Assembly (NCBI GenBank): GCA_024704765.1
Contig: JAKMXF010000110.1
Location: 1-64,000, forward strand
From: Oopsacas minuta
Taxonomy: Eukaryota > Porifera > Hexactinellida > Lyssacinosida > Leucopsacidae
DNA length: 64,000 bases
Direction of reading: 5' to 3'
How positions within the stretch are numbered: position 1 is the stretch's first letter; each line of letters opens with the position of its first letter. Shown here in pieces: positions 43,701-56,068 of this stretch. Made by a program: the position numbers and the translations under genes. Under the pieces are notes generated by a model. That model was not told where the DNA came from. It saw nothing but the letters and a program-made list of their open reading frames with translations, and made no database searches.

Positions 43701-44346
43701 TTGCCAACCATAAGCTCACAATACACAATGAGTTGCACCGTGTATGGCAGTTGCATGCAACAAATTTACATCGTGTATGGTAGTCTTAAGAATTTGTAAA
43801 TTGCAACCTGCAAACACATTAGGGGTTCATAAAGTGCAGATAGTAAGACTCAAATTTGTATATGATTATGTTTCCATCTAAAAAGTGTTCATGCAATATA
43901 ACAGCCAGCCCAGAAATTCTTGGATAACACTGAAATACATGTGCCTCCTATAATAGCATACATCAGAGAATTTTTTGTATAATTTCTATGCTTATATGGT
44001 TTAGGCATAAATATATTCTATGAACCGGTCAGATGTAACCGTAGTAAATAGTGTCGTCTCTAAAATGAGCAGGAATAACAGCTAGCAGGAATTGATTTTA
44101 CATACTTACAACTATTCTGGTATTTAGCACTTTAAGTACAGTACGTAGGAATATTTTTTCGGTTTCAATAGTATCAATTAAAGGATCTGAAAGAAATGTG
44201 GAAGTATCAGTGACAAGATTATCCCTTGGATAAAGTCGAATATACACTGAAATCATTGATTCCTATATAATTGAAAATCCAATAATTAACTTAGCATGAT
44301 TAAGATACATCCAATACAAACTGAAAGCATTCAAGAAATTATAGAG
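40713..44346. other. gene-poor spacer between ATG7 and kinase 1
   Basis: 3.6 kb of AT-rich sequence. Short open frames of 70-107 codons occur on both strands (for example 43433-43756 minus and 42919-43215 plus) but show no recognisable domain or splice structure. One exon-like segment is listed separately. Confidence 0.4.
44110..44186 (-). other. candidate orphan exon
   Basis: On the minus strand a pyrimidine-rich acceptor (CACATTTCTTTCAG) precedes 77 bp open in one frame (ends KVLNTRIV), followed by a strong donor GTAAGTATG. Both splice sites are above average for this window. It could be an upstream NUP205 exon, since that gene must continue in this direction; similarity to that region of Nup205 is too weak to claim. 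Confidence 0.3.
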
Positions 44347-44355
44347 TATATATAG
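44347..44355 (+). promoter_or_regulatory. TATA-like box of kinase 1
   Basis: TATATATAG, 75-83 bases before the ATG at 44430. The inverted copy of the gene has TATATATA at a similar distance. Confidence 0.35.
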
Positions 44356-44429
44356 ATAGAAGGAATAGACTACAAAAAGTAAGAAAAGCAAATTGTCAAA
44401 AAAGAAATATAATAACAATCTTATACAAA

Positions 44430-45449
44430 ATGTGCGAAGAAATCAACACAACAAATCTTGAAATATTATCCACTGACATCCATCAAGATTACAGAATATT
44501 ATGGCACAAACGTTTGGGCAAGGGAGCAACACAAGATCCCATCTACCTAGCTACACACATCAAAACAAGGAAGAGGTTTGCAGTTAAGATGGTACTAGAC
44601 AGTACACAAGCCAGAAGAGAGATCAGTCTACAGAGGAGGTGTCAACACTCCCCACATGTCCTCTCCATTGTAGACGTGTACAGCAATGCAGCTAGTCGCA
44701 TCTCCTCCCAAAGCAGAGAGGAGCAGTATCTGTACATCGTGTTAGAAGTGATGGAAGGAGGCACTCTCTTGAGTCTCCTCGAGAAGTTTAACATCATCAC
44801 AGGAGAGAGTGGTTTGTCGGAAGTTCTTACAGCTGGCTACTTCAGACAGATTCTACTCGCTCTCTCCACTCTCCACCAACAAGGAATCATTCATAGAGAC
44901 CTCAAACCAGACAACATCCTCCTCACACACGACTACTCTATCTACGATCTGGAAGATGAAGAAGTCTGTGCAGACTTCCAACTGCAGTTAGCAGACTTTG
45001 GCTTTGCAGTGGAAGAAGCTGACAGACCCACCAAAGCTATGTACACACCCTACTATGCAGCTCCAGAAGTGCTACTCAATGATCCTCATCTAAATGTTCA
45101 CCACTTACAACATCACTCAGACACTGTTTCTACAACAACAACAACAACAACAACACTGGCCAGTTATGACTCTCGTATCGATCTGTGGTCTCTTGGTGTC
45201 ACTCTCTACATACTACTCTCCAGCACTGCCCCTTTCACCCCAGAGAGTCACACTCGCTCTGGTATAACTCCCAGTATGTATGAGTGTATCGAGAATGGAA
45301 AGTTCTCTTTCTACCATGAGTGCTGGGAAGAAGTGTCTCTAGAAGCCAAAGATCTTATAACTGGCTTGCTACAGGCAGATCCTGACAAGAGACTATCTCT
45401 ACAACAAGTCTTAGAACACCCCTGGCTTAATAATAAAATCGAAATTTAA
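44430..45449 (+). CDS. MAPKAPK-like Ser/Thr kinase 1 (inverted pair, copy 1)
   Basis: 339 residues, intronless, essentially a bare kinase domain. Lys53 in FAVKMV, HRDLKPDN with Asp157, DFG at 189-191, TPYYAAPEVL, and DLWSLGVTLYILL. The domain closely resembles MAPKAPK2/3/5 (TPYY.APEVL, the SITP-like GITPSM block and EWSEVS-like CWEEVS), which act downstream of p38/ERK. Two departures: the glycine loop reads LGKGATQD, lacking the third glycine; and the Thr-Pro that p38 phosphorylates in MK2 (LTTPCYTPYY) is replaced by TKAMYTPYY. A run of eight Thr encoded by ACA repeats lies at about 234-241. No C-terminal autoinhibitory or nuclear-signal tail. The coding region is much less AT-rich than the flanks. 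Poly(A) signal at 45514-45519. Confidence 0.88.
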   Translation: MCEEINTTNLEILSTDIHQDYRILWHKRLGKGATQDPIYLATHIKTRKRFAVKMVLDSTQARREISLQRRCQHSPHVLSIVDVYSNAASRISSQSREEQYLYIVLEVMEGGTLLSLLEKFNIITGESGLSEVLTAGYFRQILLALSTLHQQGIIHRDLKPDNILLTHDYSIYDLEDEEVCADFQLQLADFGFAVEEADRPTKAMYTPYYAAPEVLLNDPHLNVHHLQHHSDTVSTTTTTTTTLASYDSRIDLWSLGVTLYILLSSTAPFTPESHTRSGITPSMYECIENGKFSFYHECWEEVSLEAKDLITGLLQADPDKRLSLQQVLEHPWLNNKIEI

Positions 45450-46086
45450 TATTATTGTTTAGTCTATACAATTATCGTTTTAACTTCTTTTTACTTAAAT
45501 TGCTTAGTATTTCAATAAAGTCAAATATTTCAATTGTGTATTTAGTTCTATAAAGGAAAAGCTTTATCAATTGATATGTATAATGTCTGGACATGTAACC
45601 CTATATCTTTGGTTTGTAATTTACTTACAAATTTTCTTAGGACCGAACTATATTGGCAGAAACGAATAGAACTAAAGAATTAAAGTTTAATATTAACAAA
45701 TCTAGGAATTTGCGCGAATTTCTATTCGCTTTAACCATTACATTAACATATACCGTATTGCTCCGAATAAGCAAGCCCTGGCGCATAATGGTTTCGTGTA
45801 AATATTTCTTCACTTTTTGAAAATACAAAAGATTTCAGGTAACTAATTGCATAGTAAAATGTGCGTAAAATTCAACAAGGAATTGTTTTAAAATTGGAGA
45901 TAAAGTTTTATTCACAAGTTTTGGGCGTTTTTCTAGCCCAAGGAGCATATTTAGGGAAATATGCTTTTCAATTGGTGGTTGCATTTTAATACATGTCGAT
46001 AAGCCAATAACCCTTTAGCAGTGTGGGGGGTAAAAATCTTTGAAGCTATCTTATTTTTCGGATAGTAGCAAGGACGAATAATATTT

Positions 46087-46158
46087 TTTAGAAACCTTCA
46101 AGGGCGAGCTACCAATCTTGATTCTAGAATGATAGCTCGCCCTTTAAGGTTTCTAAAT
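46087..46158. repeat. hairpin with ~20-bp arms
   Basis: Arms AGAAACCTTCAAGGGCGAGC and GCTCGCCCTTTAAGGTTTCT pair with one or two mismatches around a loop of about 25 bases. GC content of the arms is far above the surroundings. Probably a minimal foldback transposon; no 8-bp duplication is evident. Confidence 0.75.
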
Positions 46159-47810
46159 ATATTCTCAAAGGTTAGGGAAGCGCGGACAAATGACAACAAA
46201 TGAACCTTGAGAAAAGAGTGGAGAAGACAACAACAAATATTTAAATAATATAATAAATACAATATAGTATCTATGTATTGTGATTATGTAAAGTACATAG
46301 TTTAGAGCAGCAAAGTTAAACATGCTTGAGTTAAGGAGCCTGATGCAGTGATAAATAACAGATACACTGAGATAGTAAACAGAATATTATTTTAATGAGA
46401 ATGACTAGATTATGATTGGTAGTGGGTATTAGCCACAAGTAGTTTATAGAAATATTAACGCAATATAACTCCTTACAGCTGTAATTATTTCGTACGGGGA
46501 CGAGATATCGCTTATTTAGTCATGATAATCAAATTATCATTGAGTTGGAATAGACAAGGAAGAATAATTATAAAAGAGACTCAAGTCGAAAATAACACAT
46601 CACCGATTTACCAGTATTCAGTACAATATAATCACTGTATAAACGGCTAGCGGTAATATTATCTGAATTGGAATTGTTTCATTTTACATTCTGATGAATT
46701 CTGTGAATAGTATGGACGCAATAGGAAATAGAAATAACTTAATGGCTTCAAAAGTCTAGAAAATCTCTTGCTATCAATCAGTCATTTGCTATCTGTGTTT
46801 GATTAAGTACATGTATAGGAATATACTTGTTTCTCACAATCATCCTTCCAGAAATATTTTATCTGTATTTCAACAAAATTATGGATAATATAATATATTC
46901 TCGGATCAAAGAAAGTGTAATCCATATTTTACTACTTGTATAGTTGAAATATTCAATTTATATTTAGAGAGGGAATATAATGAGACAATCTAAGCATATA
47001 CAAACTAAAAGTATATACCGTCTGCTGTCCCAACTTTCGAGGAAATTACAGATTTATTTTAGGTGGCGAATATCCTACTATACCGCCCGCGGCAATTAAC
47101 ATGATATTTAGAAGATATAATTCAAGAATAATTACGTGTCCTGAATGTGTAATAATAGCACAATCACAATACTCCATGCTCCATTATGGAAAGCTATCCT
47201 ATTTTGAAAAGTGTTACAGTTAGAAGGTCAATGAATAGCGAATTACAGTTGCAAGATAGTAAGTTGTATGAATAGAAGAGTGTGTAGTTAATTTTTATAT
47301 CGTAATTAATGGAAAGGAGTGGTATGAGAAATCAATTCAAATAAATCGTTTATACTACTTGTTAAACCATATGTGATATTAGAGACAAATCTCCAAAGAC
47401 TTGTGATGTGATTTAGGATTGAATTACTGCAGCTTATTCAGTAGTTAACCAATCATTATCAAATAATTCAAATTAGTCTAGCACATATCTCCTCTCGTTG
47501 CATAACTAACCGAATTGAACAAATATACAGTTTAGTTAAACATATACAGTGCATGTGTACTATGTCATATTTTGCTCGTTAACACTTACTAATAACCATA
47601 AGCAAAATTGTAACACAGCAAAACTTCGCAGAAAACGCTTATACGCGAATTAACCAACAAGTCTAATTAGACAAATTCAACAAGAAATTTATTCAACAAC
47701 AGTGAAGTTCAGTCAAAACTGATGAAAGACACCTTTATATCAGTACCAGGTCCTACCCTTGATGCGAGTCAAAAAATTACCGCCTTAGGACCATGCCTCA
47801 ATCTAAATAG

Positions 47811-48225
47811 TACAGTATATGCCGGATATACGAACACCAGTTGTAAGGACCTTAACTTGAATTACGAAATCTTTCGTATTCTAATCCATGGAATTTTTAC
47901 CGGATATAAGAACATTCCAGCTGGTTATAAGAACATGGCGGATATAAAACTGGAAAACGGTTGCCATACGCCCAACTATAATTTATGTCGGTTATAATAA
48001 CACTCTTAGAATAGTAGTAAAATTGTTTTTTATTACCTGTTTGTTTGTAGAATTGGCATACATTATATAGTATATATGAGAACAGTTTTCCATAATATTG
48101 TTCTCACATCCAAGTCTGGTTATATGAAGTGTTTTATACCAGGCACTCACAATTTACTACATTATGTCCAGTTCCTGACGATGTTCTTATAACCGACATC
48201 CACTCTATAGTGATTCTTATATTAT
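47811..48225. repeat. region of degenerate GGATATAAGAACA motifs
   Basis: Repeated words such as CCGGATATACGAACACCAG, CCGGATATAAGAACATTCC and GGTTATAAGAACATG on one side, and TTCTTATAACCGACATCC on the other, suggest a TA-type MITE of about 400 bp. Exact ends could not be fixed. Confidence 0.4.
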
Positions 48226-48734
48226 AATTTCTTTATATATAAAATATCTCCACAAAAAGTGCAGCTTCAGGCAATCGCATAGTTCGCTTTGCCTGTATAC
48301 GACAAATGCTAAACTACTGCAAATGTCCGATTTGCAATTATACGTATATTTCCTGTCATAATGTATTGATTATATCCTACGTGGTTACGTTATGTTGTAA
48401 CTTAAAGGAATTTTATTCATATATGTTGAATAATTAATTTTATAGTTGGAAAAGCAGCAGAGATTCAGGGGCATGTAAATCATGTTATTCTTATGTAAGA
48501 GGAATAAAACAAAAATCAAAAATACACAAATATGCTCACACAACATTGGTTGTTTCAACATATATAATTCTTCTTTGAATTCAATTAGAAAATGAAAGGT
48601 AAGTTGAAAATAACAATTCAGCATTTTAAAATTACGTTAGAATATATTAAAAATTGGAACTGAAAATAATAAATTTTGTAAACTTATCAGATTAATTGTA
48701 ATAAAAGAATTAAATTATCACAAACATATTATCT

Positions 48735-48795
48735 GCATGTGTAGTATATATATAGCATGTGTAGTATATATATAGTATATATGTAGCATGTATAG
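48735..48795. repeat. short tandem repeat GCATGTGTAGTATATATATA
   Basis: About three imperfect units of 19-22 bp. Confidence 0.7.
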
Positions 48796-51181
48796 TCGTG
48801 AACACAAATTGACAGCTAAGTAAAATGTTAAGGACTGAAATATGGCACGAATATTGATCAGAATCACTGTGATAATCAGCTAATGATTAGTGGACTGTTG
48901 TATCCAAAAAGGAATAACAATTCTTTTTGTGTGGACATATATTAAAGATAATTCAACCTACTAATTGCTATTAGCGTAGGAAATGTGATCATTAAGTATA
49001 ATAGCATCGTTATCAAATATTTACGAAACAAAGTAAGTCATCCCTTGAACTAAGATAAACCAAATATATTATTCCTATAGTGACTACAGAATTTAAATAT
49101 TGTTAGCAAAATATTGGGATCTAATTATCTGATAGTGATATAAGGGCTATGTAAACATTATCCAATTACACATCATATAGAAGTAGCTTCTTTACCAGAA
49201 AAGTATCCAAAAATAAACTAAACCAATTAATGTAATCATATATATCAACAGTAAGTGGAATAAACAAACTCTGCTGCTATATTGGTAAAAGTGTATATTA
49301 AGAGTTTCACTTTCAACGAACTTAACCTCGATTAAAATAGAGGTAGTAATATGTTACATCGTGATTAGTTTGAAACGTTGCGATTATTCAGCTAGTTTTG
49401 CATTCTAAAAATATCTTAAACTGGATGTTATACTTTGGAAGCTTATATGAAGGGACTCGAATTGGTAGTCGAATTATGGTTATGAATTTTATTAAACTAC
49501 AAAAGGCCAAATCACAGGTAGAGTTTGTGATTCTATAATCCAAAATACAGTTTACATTCAGTTATCATTTTAGAATATGAGTATGATCAAAGATTTCGCT
49601 CCTTTTCTGCATGTATCAACAACTTATTTCCAGAATATATCTTATTTGCATGGATAAATATTTAAATCAGGATATTTAAGCCATAGATATATTATTTTTA
49701 CTCTTGATTATGGACTAAAAAAATTTCCAGAATAAAAAAATGAAAAGAGAAGAAAAGAATTGCGTAAATGATCAAAAGTGGTTGGTCTTACCCAAGGATC
49801 AACTATAGGAACACTGTTGTAAGATATGGTAATAAAGTATTGTGAGACACAATAGTGCTGACCTGCTATGTGAAAAGAATCTTAAAATAGAATGAGCCAC
49901 ATTAAAGAGATAGGAAGTATACATGCAAGCTATAATTACAATTAATAGATTTGAATTTCCATGTGGACAAATATGCCATTCCAGATTTAGAATTTGAGAC
50001 GAATTAATTGCAGTTACGTAGATTATAGTAATTGCATCAGAGATCTACTCAGAAATATGTCAGAGAGATGTTGAGGTCAGACAACTAATATCTACGTATA
50101 TAACAAGTAGGAAATGAGAACAATCAATTTGCATGAAATACTAACTTAATTAACGAAATGATATATTCAAATTATGACAATTTTTGTGATTATTTCATGA
50201 TTTCTCATAAACAACTAAGAATCAACGCAAATGACTGAAATTAGCTGAGAAAACCTGAGATAATGGGTAATTTGGAACATACACTTTCCGAGGTAGATTT
50301 TGTCGAAAAGTGAAGAATTAATAGTCGAAGAAATCAATTTTATTCCATTTTTCAATGAATTCGCTATCCTAGATTAGTTAACCGAATACTGCCTGGAATT
50401 ATTATCATATTTTATGAATTCAAAAGCTACTAAAATCTCGTTTTTGGTTCGGGAATTGTTAAAACGAAGTGAAATTTAGTGTTCCTTTTCATTACGAACG
50501 TAACACTTCGGCCGTAAACGGTTAATTACAATTTTAACAAACTAGAAAACGTGTGTGCGAGCATACAATTAAACTTTTAAGTAAACATAAATAAGCTTCA
50601 ACAAATGTTACGAAATTGCAATCATAAATGATAACAAATAGAACTAACACAATTAATTGAAAAATCAGATTTGTTCAAGTGATATATTGTCAGCAAATAA
50701 AGGAAAATTTCTCATAAGTACTAGATGCTAGGTAAGTTAACAAATCTAATTGGCCGCAAAAATGTAACAAACACGGATTAGACACTATTGCAGATGTCTA
50801 TTGATGATATGGTATTTCATAGAAAATCTAGAGAGTGATTAATGACCTAAGTTAGCAGTTTATAAAAGATAACAACACAAGGAATAATATGCTAGAAAAT
50901 CAATTTCATTTCACACAACCTCCAAATTAGTTTGAACAAAAGAATGATTAGAATTAAATTAAGAATTAATTAATAAGATTTCGTTAATAAATTTGAAAGA
51001 TGAAAATTAATAAAACAAATTTTTTTGAATTTAATAAGACATGACGTCATGTATACTATATCCTACAAATGTCAACAAATAAATGAAATTAAAATAATTA
51101 GTTGGAAAACATTTTTACATATGGATAAGCAAGAAATATACTAGAATCTATGAAATAGCATGCTAAACACTAATAAATTAG

Positions 51182-52198
51182 CTAACTGCTATTAAGCCAG
51201 GGGTGTTCTAAGACTTGTTGTAGAGATAGTCTCTTGTCAGGATCTGCCTGTAGCAGGCCAGTTATAAGATCTTTGGCTTCTAGAGACACTTCTTCCCAGC
51301 ACTCATGGTAGAAAGAGAACTTTCCATTCTCGATACACTCATACATACTGGGAGTTATACCAGAGCGAGTGTGACTCTCTGGGGTGAAAGGGGCAGTGCT
51401 GGAGAGTAGTATGTAGAGAGTGACACCAAGAGACCACAGATCGATACGAGAGTCATAACTGGCCAGTGTTGTTGTTGTTGTTGTTGTTGTAGAAACAGTG
51501 TCTGAGTGATGTTGTAAGTGGTGAACATTTAGATGAGGATCATTGAGTAGCACTTCTGGAGCTGCATAGTAGGGTGTGTACATAGCTTTGGTGGGTCTGT
51601 CAGCTTCTTCGACTGCAAAGCCAAAGTCTGCTAACTGCAGTTGGAAGTCTGCACAGACTTCTTCATCTTCCAGATCGTAGATAGAGTAGTCGTGTGTGAG
51701 GAGGATGTTGTCTGGTTTGAGGTCTCTATGAATGATTCCTTGTTGGTGGAGAGTGGAGAGAGCGAGTAGAATCTGTCTGAAGTAGCCAGCTGTAAGAACT
51801 TCCGACAAACCACTCTCTCCTGTGATGATGTTAAACTTCTCGAGGAGACTCAAGAGAGTGCCTCCTTCCATCACTTCTAACACGATGTACAGATACTGCT
51901 CCTCTCTGCTTTGGGAAGAGATGCGACTAGCTGCATTGCTGTACACGTCTACAATGGAGAGGACATGTGGGGAGTGTTGACACCTCCTCTGTAGACTGAT
52001 CTCTCTTCTGGCTTGTGTACTGTCTAGTACCATCTTAACTGCAAACCTCTTCCTTGTTTTGATGTGTGTAGCTAGGTAGATGGGATCTTGTGTTGCTCCC
52101 TTGCCCAAACGTTTGTGCCATAATATTCTGTAATCTTGATGGATGTCACGTAAATTTATTCTGAATTCCCGTAGGAAATAAGTATGGAGAACTGACAT
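51182..52198 (-). CDS. MAPKAPK-like Ser/Thr kinase 2 (inverted pair, copy 2)
   Basis: 338 residues, intronless. From DIHQDYRILW to EHPWLN the protein is identical to kinase 1 at 44430-45449, including the degenerate LGKGATQD loop and the Thr run. Only the first 17 residues (MSVLHTYFLREFRINLR) and the last two differ. Nucleotide identity spans 51190-52148, exactly 959 bp, matching 44474-45432 in reverse orientation; by eye I found a single silent change (Val codon GTG at 45009-45011 versus GTC here). Sequence outside that block shows no similarity to copy 1. The N-terminal 17 codons are likely former non-coding DNA recruited at the junction. Whether it is expressed is unknown, but it is open throughout and has a TATA-like box upstream. 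Confidence 0.85.
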   Translation of the reverse strand: MSVLHTYFLREFRINLRDIHQDYRILWHKRLGKGATQDPIYLATHIKTRKRFAVKMVLDSTQARREISLQRRCQHSPHVLSIVDVYSNAASRISSQSREEQYLYIVLEVMEGGTLLSLLEKFNIITGESGLSEVLTAGYFRQILLALSTLHQQGIIHRDLKPDNILLTHDYSIYDLEDEEVCADFQLQLADFGFAVEEADRPTKAMYTPYYAAPEVLLNDPHLNVHHLQHHSDTVSTTTTTTTTLASYDSRIDLWSLGVTLYILLSSTAPFTPESHTRSGITPSMYECIENGKFSFYHECWEEVSLEAKDLITGLLQADPDKRLSLQQVLEHPWLNSS

Positions 52199-52262
52199 AT
52201 TTTGAGTTATTTGAAATGTTATTTAGGTATTTTTAAGATTTATCTATAATTATAAGCGCTGG

Positions 52263-52270
52263 TATATATA
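52263..52270 (-). promoter_or_regulatory. TATA-like box of kinase 2
   Basis: TATATATA, 65-72 bases before the minus-strand ATG at 52198. Confidence 0.3.
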
Positions 52271-54050
52271 GATGGCGAAAATTCGTACACGATATAGTCT
52301 ATGCGTATACAAATTGAAATTTGGCTAAAAATAGAACTTAGTGAGTTTATCATTGAGTTTCGCCTAATTCTAAATATACTTCTAGATTCAACTGAGAAAA
52401 GTATTACGTGTAAGTAGATAATTTGACTTAGTTCGAATAATTATACTATTTATAATGACATGAATAATGTGAATAATAGCATTGAGGAAACAACAACACA
52501 ACAACAACAAAAATAATGTTTAGATATTTGATCTAGTATTACATAGGATTAATGAACCTGTAAAACAGATGCGAAATAAAATTTAGGAGCTAAAATCACG
52601 TAATTTAGTGATAGACTATTTTTACACAGTTCAAACCTGTGCAAGCTGACGGTATCAGAGTATAAAACAGGTTGAGATGTACGTTGTAACTAATTTTACA
52701 GGCAAAAAAATATAATATATATGTTCTATATTTATATATCCGATAGGCATAAATAAGCAAAGTAAACAAAGTAAGTACGTAAACAGATGTAAATTTATAA
52801 CACCTCCATATTTGATAAATTAAGAAACAGCTGGGACTGGAATCAGCAGTGTTTTATGAAACAATGTTGCAACATCTACATTGAACTTTTGCGAATCAAA
52901 TAATAGCTGATAAACATGTCAATTATTGCCAGAGCAATTAATGACACGCAAAATCTGATTTAAAATATCTTGAGGATAATGTGTAAAATTATTTCTAAAA
53001 TTGGAGATTTAGAATTTCTTAACATTCGAGGGATGTGGTGTAGAATTATATAAAATTTCCTAGTTTTACATAAATTAATATTCTTATATTTCTTCATGAC
53101 AAAGTATTTTAGGTATAAATTGGTATTGTGTATGCTCCCAAAAATGGGGTTGAATTGAATCGAAGATTAATGGAATTAGAATACTACTACTCGATGTAAT
53201 TACGTTACGTACACTTTTAAGAGATTCAGGTTGCAAACTAACCGAAATACGCAGATAATATGTAAATGATTTCAGAATCAGGAAACCAGGGATAATAAAT
53301 TAAACGAATACATAATCCGTTAAATTATGAAATTCTCTAGTATCCTTAGTTTTTGTTGTTTTGATCAAAAATGATACACAAAATGTATAAATGTAATAGA
53401 AAGCAACATGAATAGGTATTTATGTTGATCTGAGGTAAGTGGATGAAGAACATAATCAGTGATACCTAGTAGGCAATGGGTAGGTTCATCTATGACCTAT
53501 GCTACTGCCTACCCTTTGATCTCCAGTTCCCATTTAAATCCCTTGTGTGAATTAATTAAAATATAAATAATAAATAGAAAATATTAGCATGCATGTACAG
53601 ATTATTAAATAATCTAGGCATATATATATCGCATATGAAAAAGTTGACAGCAGTTCACAGTGAAAGAAGTTCTACTTATGTTTATACAACTGGGGATCTA
53701 CTGGATCAGGCTAAGTTTGAGTCTAGCTCAAACATCACCAAAGGTAATATTGTAATAGGTATGGTATGTAAAACTACAGCTATACAGCAATAGTCGTAAA
53801 TTTGGCTCATTGTTAACCGCTAAGTATCAACACAGATTCATAAGTTCATACTCATTCAATACTTATCCTTGGTTGTGATTGTGGAACTTCTTTACGTGAC
53901 TGTAGCTTGGGTGATATTTGAGAGAATGTAGCTTAGGTGATCAGAAGCAGGCCCAAACACCTCTGTATGGAAAACCAGGTGTTAAGTTCCTCTATCTCAA
54001 TCAATTTATGAAAATAATGTATGCAAATATGAATACACACAAAAAATTTA

Positions 54051-54333
54051 CAGTAGAACTCGGATAAGACCTACCCCTTAGGGAAACAAAATTAGTATGT
54101 ATTATCTGAGTGTACATCTTATCCGAAATGGATTGTATTATAATGATGGGAACTAAATTTGGTTTGAAAGAAATCAGTATAACTCAGTTATTACGTACTA
54201 GGCTATAAAACGGATTTCTATTCTTGTATTAATTGCACAGAAAAATTAACGATAAGACGCAGTACTTCGGTTAGTAGCTTAGTACGTACTAATTTGTATT
54301 CTCCAAGGGCTACGTCTTATCAGAATTCTAGTG
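54051..54333. mobile_element. pogo/Tigger-like MITE, about 283 bp
   Basis: After TA, the left end is CAGTAGAACTCGGATAAGAC; the right end reads GTCTTATCAGAATTCTAGTG before TA. The ends are inverted repeats with a few mismatches. Internal GGTTAGTAG and TTAGTACGTACTAATTTGTA match the other copies of the family. No transposase. Confidence 0.85.
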
Positions 54334-54759
54334 TATAATAAGTTTCTAATAAAATAGACTAAAGATTGCATAATTCAATATACAGGTAAGGAAATATTTT
54401 AAATTTTTTCTCGGACTAATTAACTCAATCTAAGGAATTGGATGATTAACAACCATAATTTTACACACATAATTAACTTTTTGAATATTTACTATCTAAA
54501 ACAAACTCAAAAGTCACGAGATTAATAAGCAAATATTTCCGATGTAAATTTCGCTTAGTGATCTGCAGTTTGAATGGAATCATAAACAATGAAGGAATGA
54601 AATTATTTGAGACATATTGAAATGTAAGCATTGGTAAGATCGCTGCTTCCATTGTATAATTATGATTAGAGGAATATATAATGTACAGCTAATCACCAGC
54701 TTATTAATTGGAATGAGAAAAAACAAAATACTACTTATTTTAAAGGAAGAATTGAAGTA

Positions 54760-54903
54760 CAGTAGACTCTGCTTAATTGGGTCACATCGGGACCAGCTAA
54801 TTTGCCCCGATTAAGCAGAATAAAGGTATCGGCCCGATTAACTGGAGTAAATTAACACTGGGTTGGCCCAGTCAACTCTGGCTCTATTATAAGGAGTCTA
54901 CAG
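54760..54903. mobile_element. 144-bp TA-flanked MITE
   Basis: Left CAGTAGACTCTGCTTAATTG, right AAGGAGTCTACAG, both next to TA. The interior contains GACCAGCTAATTTGCCCC and CCCGATTAACTGG. A second partial copy is at 60308-60400. Confidence 0.75.
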
Positions 54904-54933
54904 TATCTAGATAGGTGATACAGGTATACATAC

Positions 54934-55045
54934 CGCCAAGGCTAACCCACCTCCCCCCAACTGTCTGAGCCATTGAATGTAGGCATTATCGTTATCACTT
55001 TTGTAGCGTCGAAAGGTCTCCGTTGGGTAACTAGTAACTACACTT
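54934..55045 (-). other. candidate orphan exon
   Basis: 112 bp on the minus strand between an acceptor (ATCTCTAG) and a donor (GTATGTATA), open in one frame and reading VTSYPTETFRRYKSDNDNAY and NAYIQWLRQLGGGGLALA. GC content is well above the flanks. Family not recognised. It could belong to a long gene with distant exons on this strand, possibly the missing 5' part of NUP205, but no sequence match supports that. Confidence 0.35.
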
Positions 55046-55256
55046 CTAGAGATAAACAATTAGTCTCATAGGTACAGATTGGGGAACATTCAAAACAAAA
55101 TATTCTACGCATAAGGAAAGAAGACAACTTGTATATAATTCATACTCTAAGCATCTTCACGAAATTATTCGATAACTCACGATATTACTAAAAATTAATT
55201 ATATTTCAGCTGGAAGATATGACACGAAATAAATTAGCATAATCATTTATATGTAT

Positions 55257-55434
55257 AGTGGGAACGCCTATTAGCAATTTGTCTAATAGCAAATCCACCA
55301 ATTAGCAACTTTTTTCATAGACAAAGAGTTTAGTTCTGTATGGTACGTAAGTAATGTGCATTATTAATAGCTAAATTCGCGTACTAGCAAGGAAAATTCT
55401 TAAAAAATACTATCTGCTAATAGGCGGTTTCCAC
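55257..55434. mobile_element. MITE with CGCCTATTAGC ends
   Basis: Left AGTGGGAACGCCTATTAGCA, right TGCTAATAGGCGGTTTCCAC, inverted repeats with three mismatches. Pieces of the same family occur at 19935-20035 and about 34145-34170 (TAGCTAATAGGGGTTTCCAC). Confidence 0.7.
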
Positions 55435-56068
55435 AGCAGTCCTTCTGAAAGGAAATTTTAAGAAATTATTTTCAACTGAGTCAGGCACATTAATGACAGT
55501 TAACAAATAATACAAGATTCCACCACTTTAAATAATCTCAAATATATTGACATTATTGCAAAAAATGTATCTAGAAGTACGTATGTGCTGACATCAATAG
55601 AAGGTATCAATTTTAAGTAACATACGTATCCACTTGTAGCAACATTTGAATACTGTACCCAATTAATATTTTATGATTGCTAATTATCCAGGTATTCAAC
55701 TTTTCAATAATCATTACAGATAGCATGTGAAGCTCACATTAGATGGAAGAATTACAAAAAATGGTCACAACTAAATTTAGAAAAATATAATTATATATTT
55801 TGTAATAGTAATCTAATATTGCATTCTGTTTAGTAATACAAATCAATTTTTATAATCTCAGCACAGAAATCAGTAATCAGTCTTGTGATCAAAGGAAGAG
55901 CTTATGTAAAGAGGGGTTATTACTTATTGATAAGGTTGATGTTACATCATTAATATACATTTATCTCTCATTGGTAATAATCATGTTTAGATGCAGAATT
56001 TGGTAGAAAATAAAAGAGGTTTCAGGGTCAGGAATTTCTGAATATGTCATGAGAAGAAAGAAAGAAAT

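Larger units (their letters stand above)
45450..51181. other. 5.7-kb spacer between the inverted kinase copies
   Basis: AT-rich, no gene recognised. The open frame at 47722-47997 consists of degenerate GGATATAAGAACA-type repeat units and is not a gene. A hairpin, a short tandem repeat and MITE-like pieces are listed separately. Confidence 0.45.

Noticed and set aside
43433-43756. 107-codon minus-strand frame as a NUP205 5' exon
   Set aside because: No similarity to the Nup205 N-terminal region and no convincing splice sites.
47722-47997. 91-codon plus-strand frame as a gene
   Set aside because: The sequence is built from degenerate repeat units and lies in a MITE-like region.
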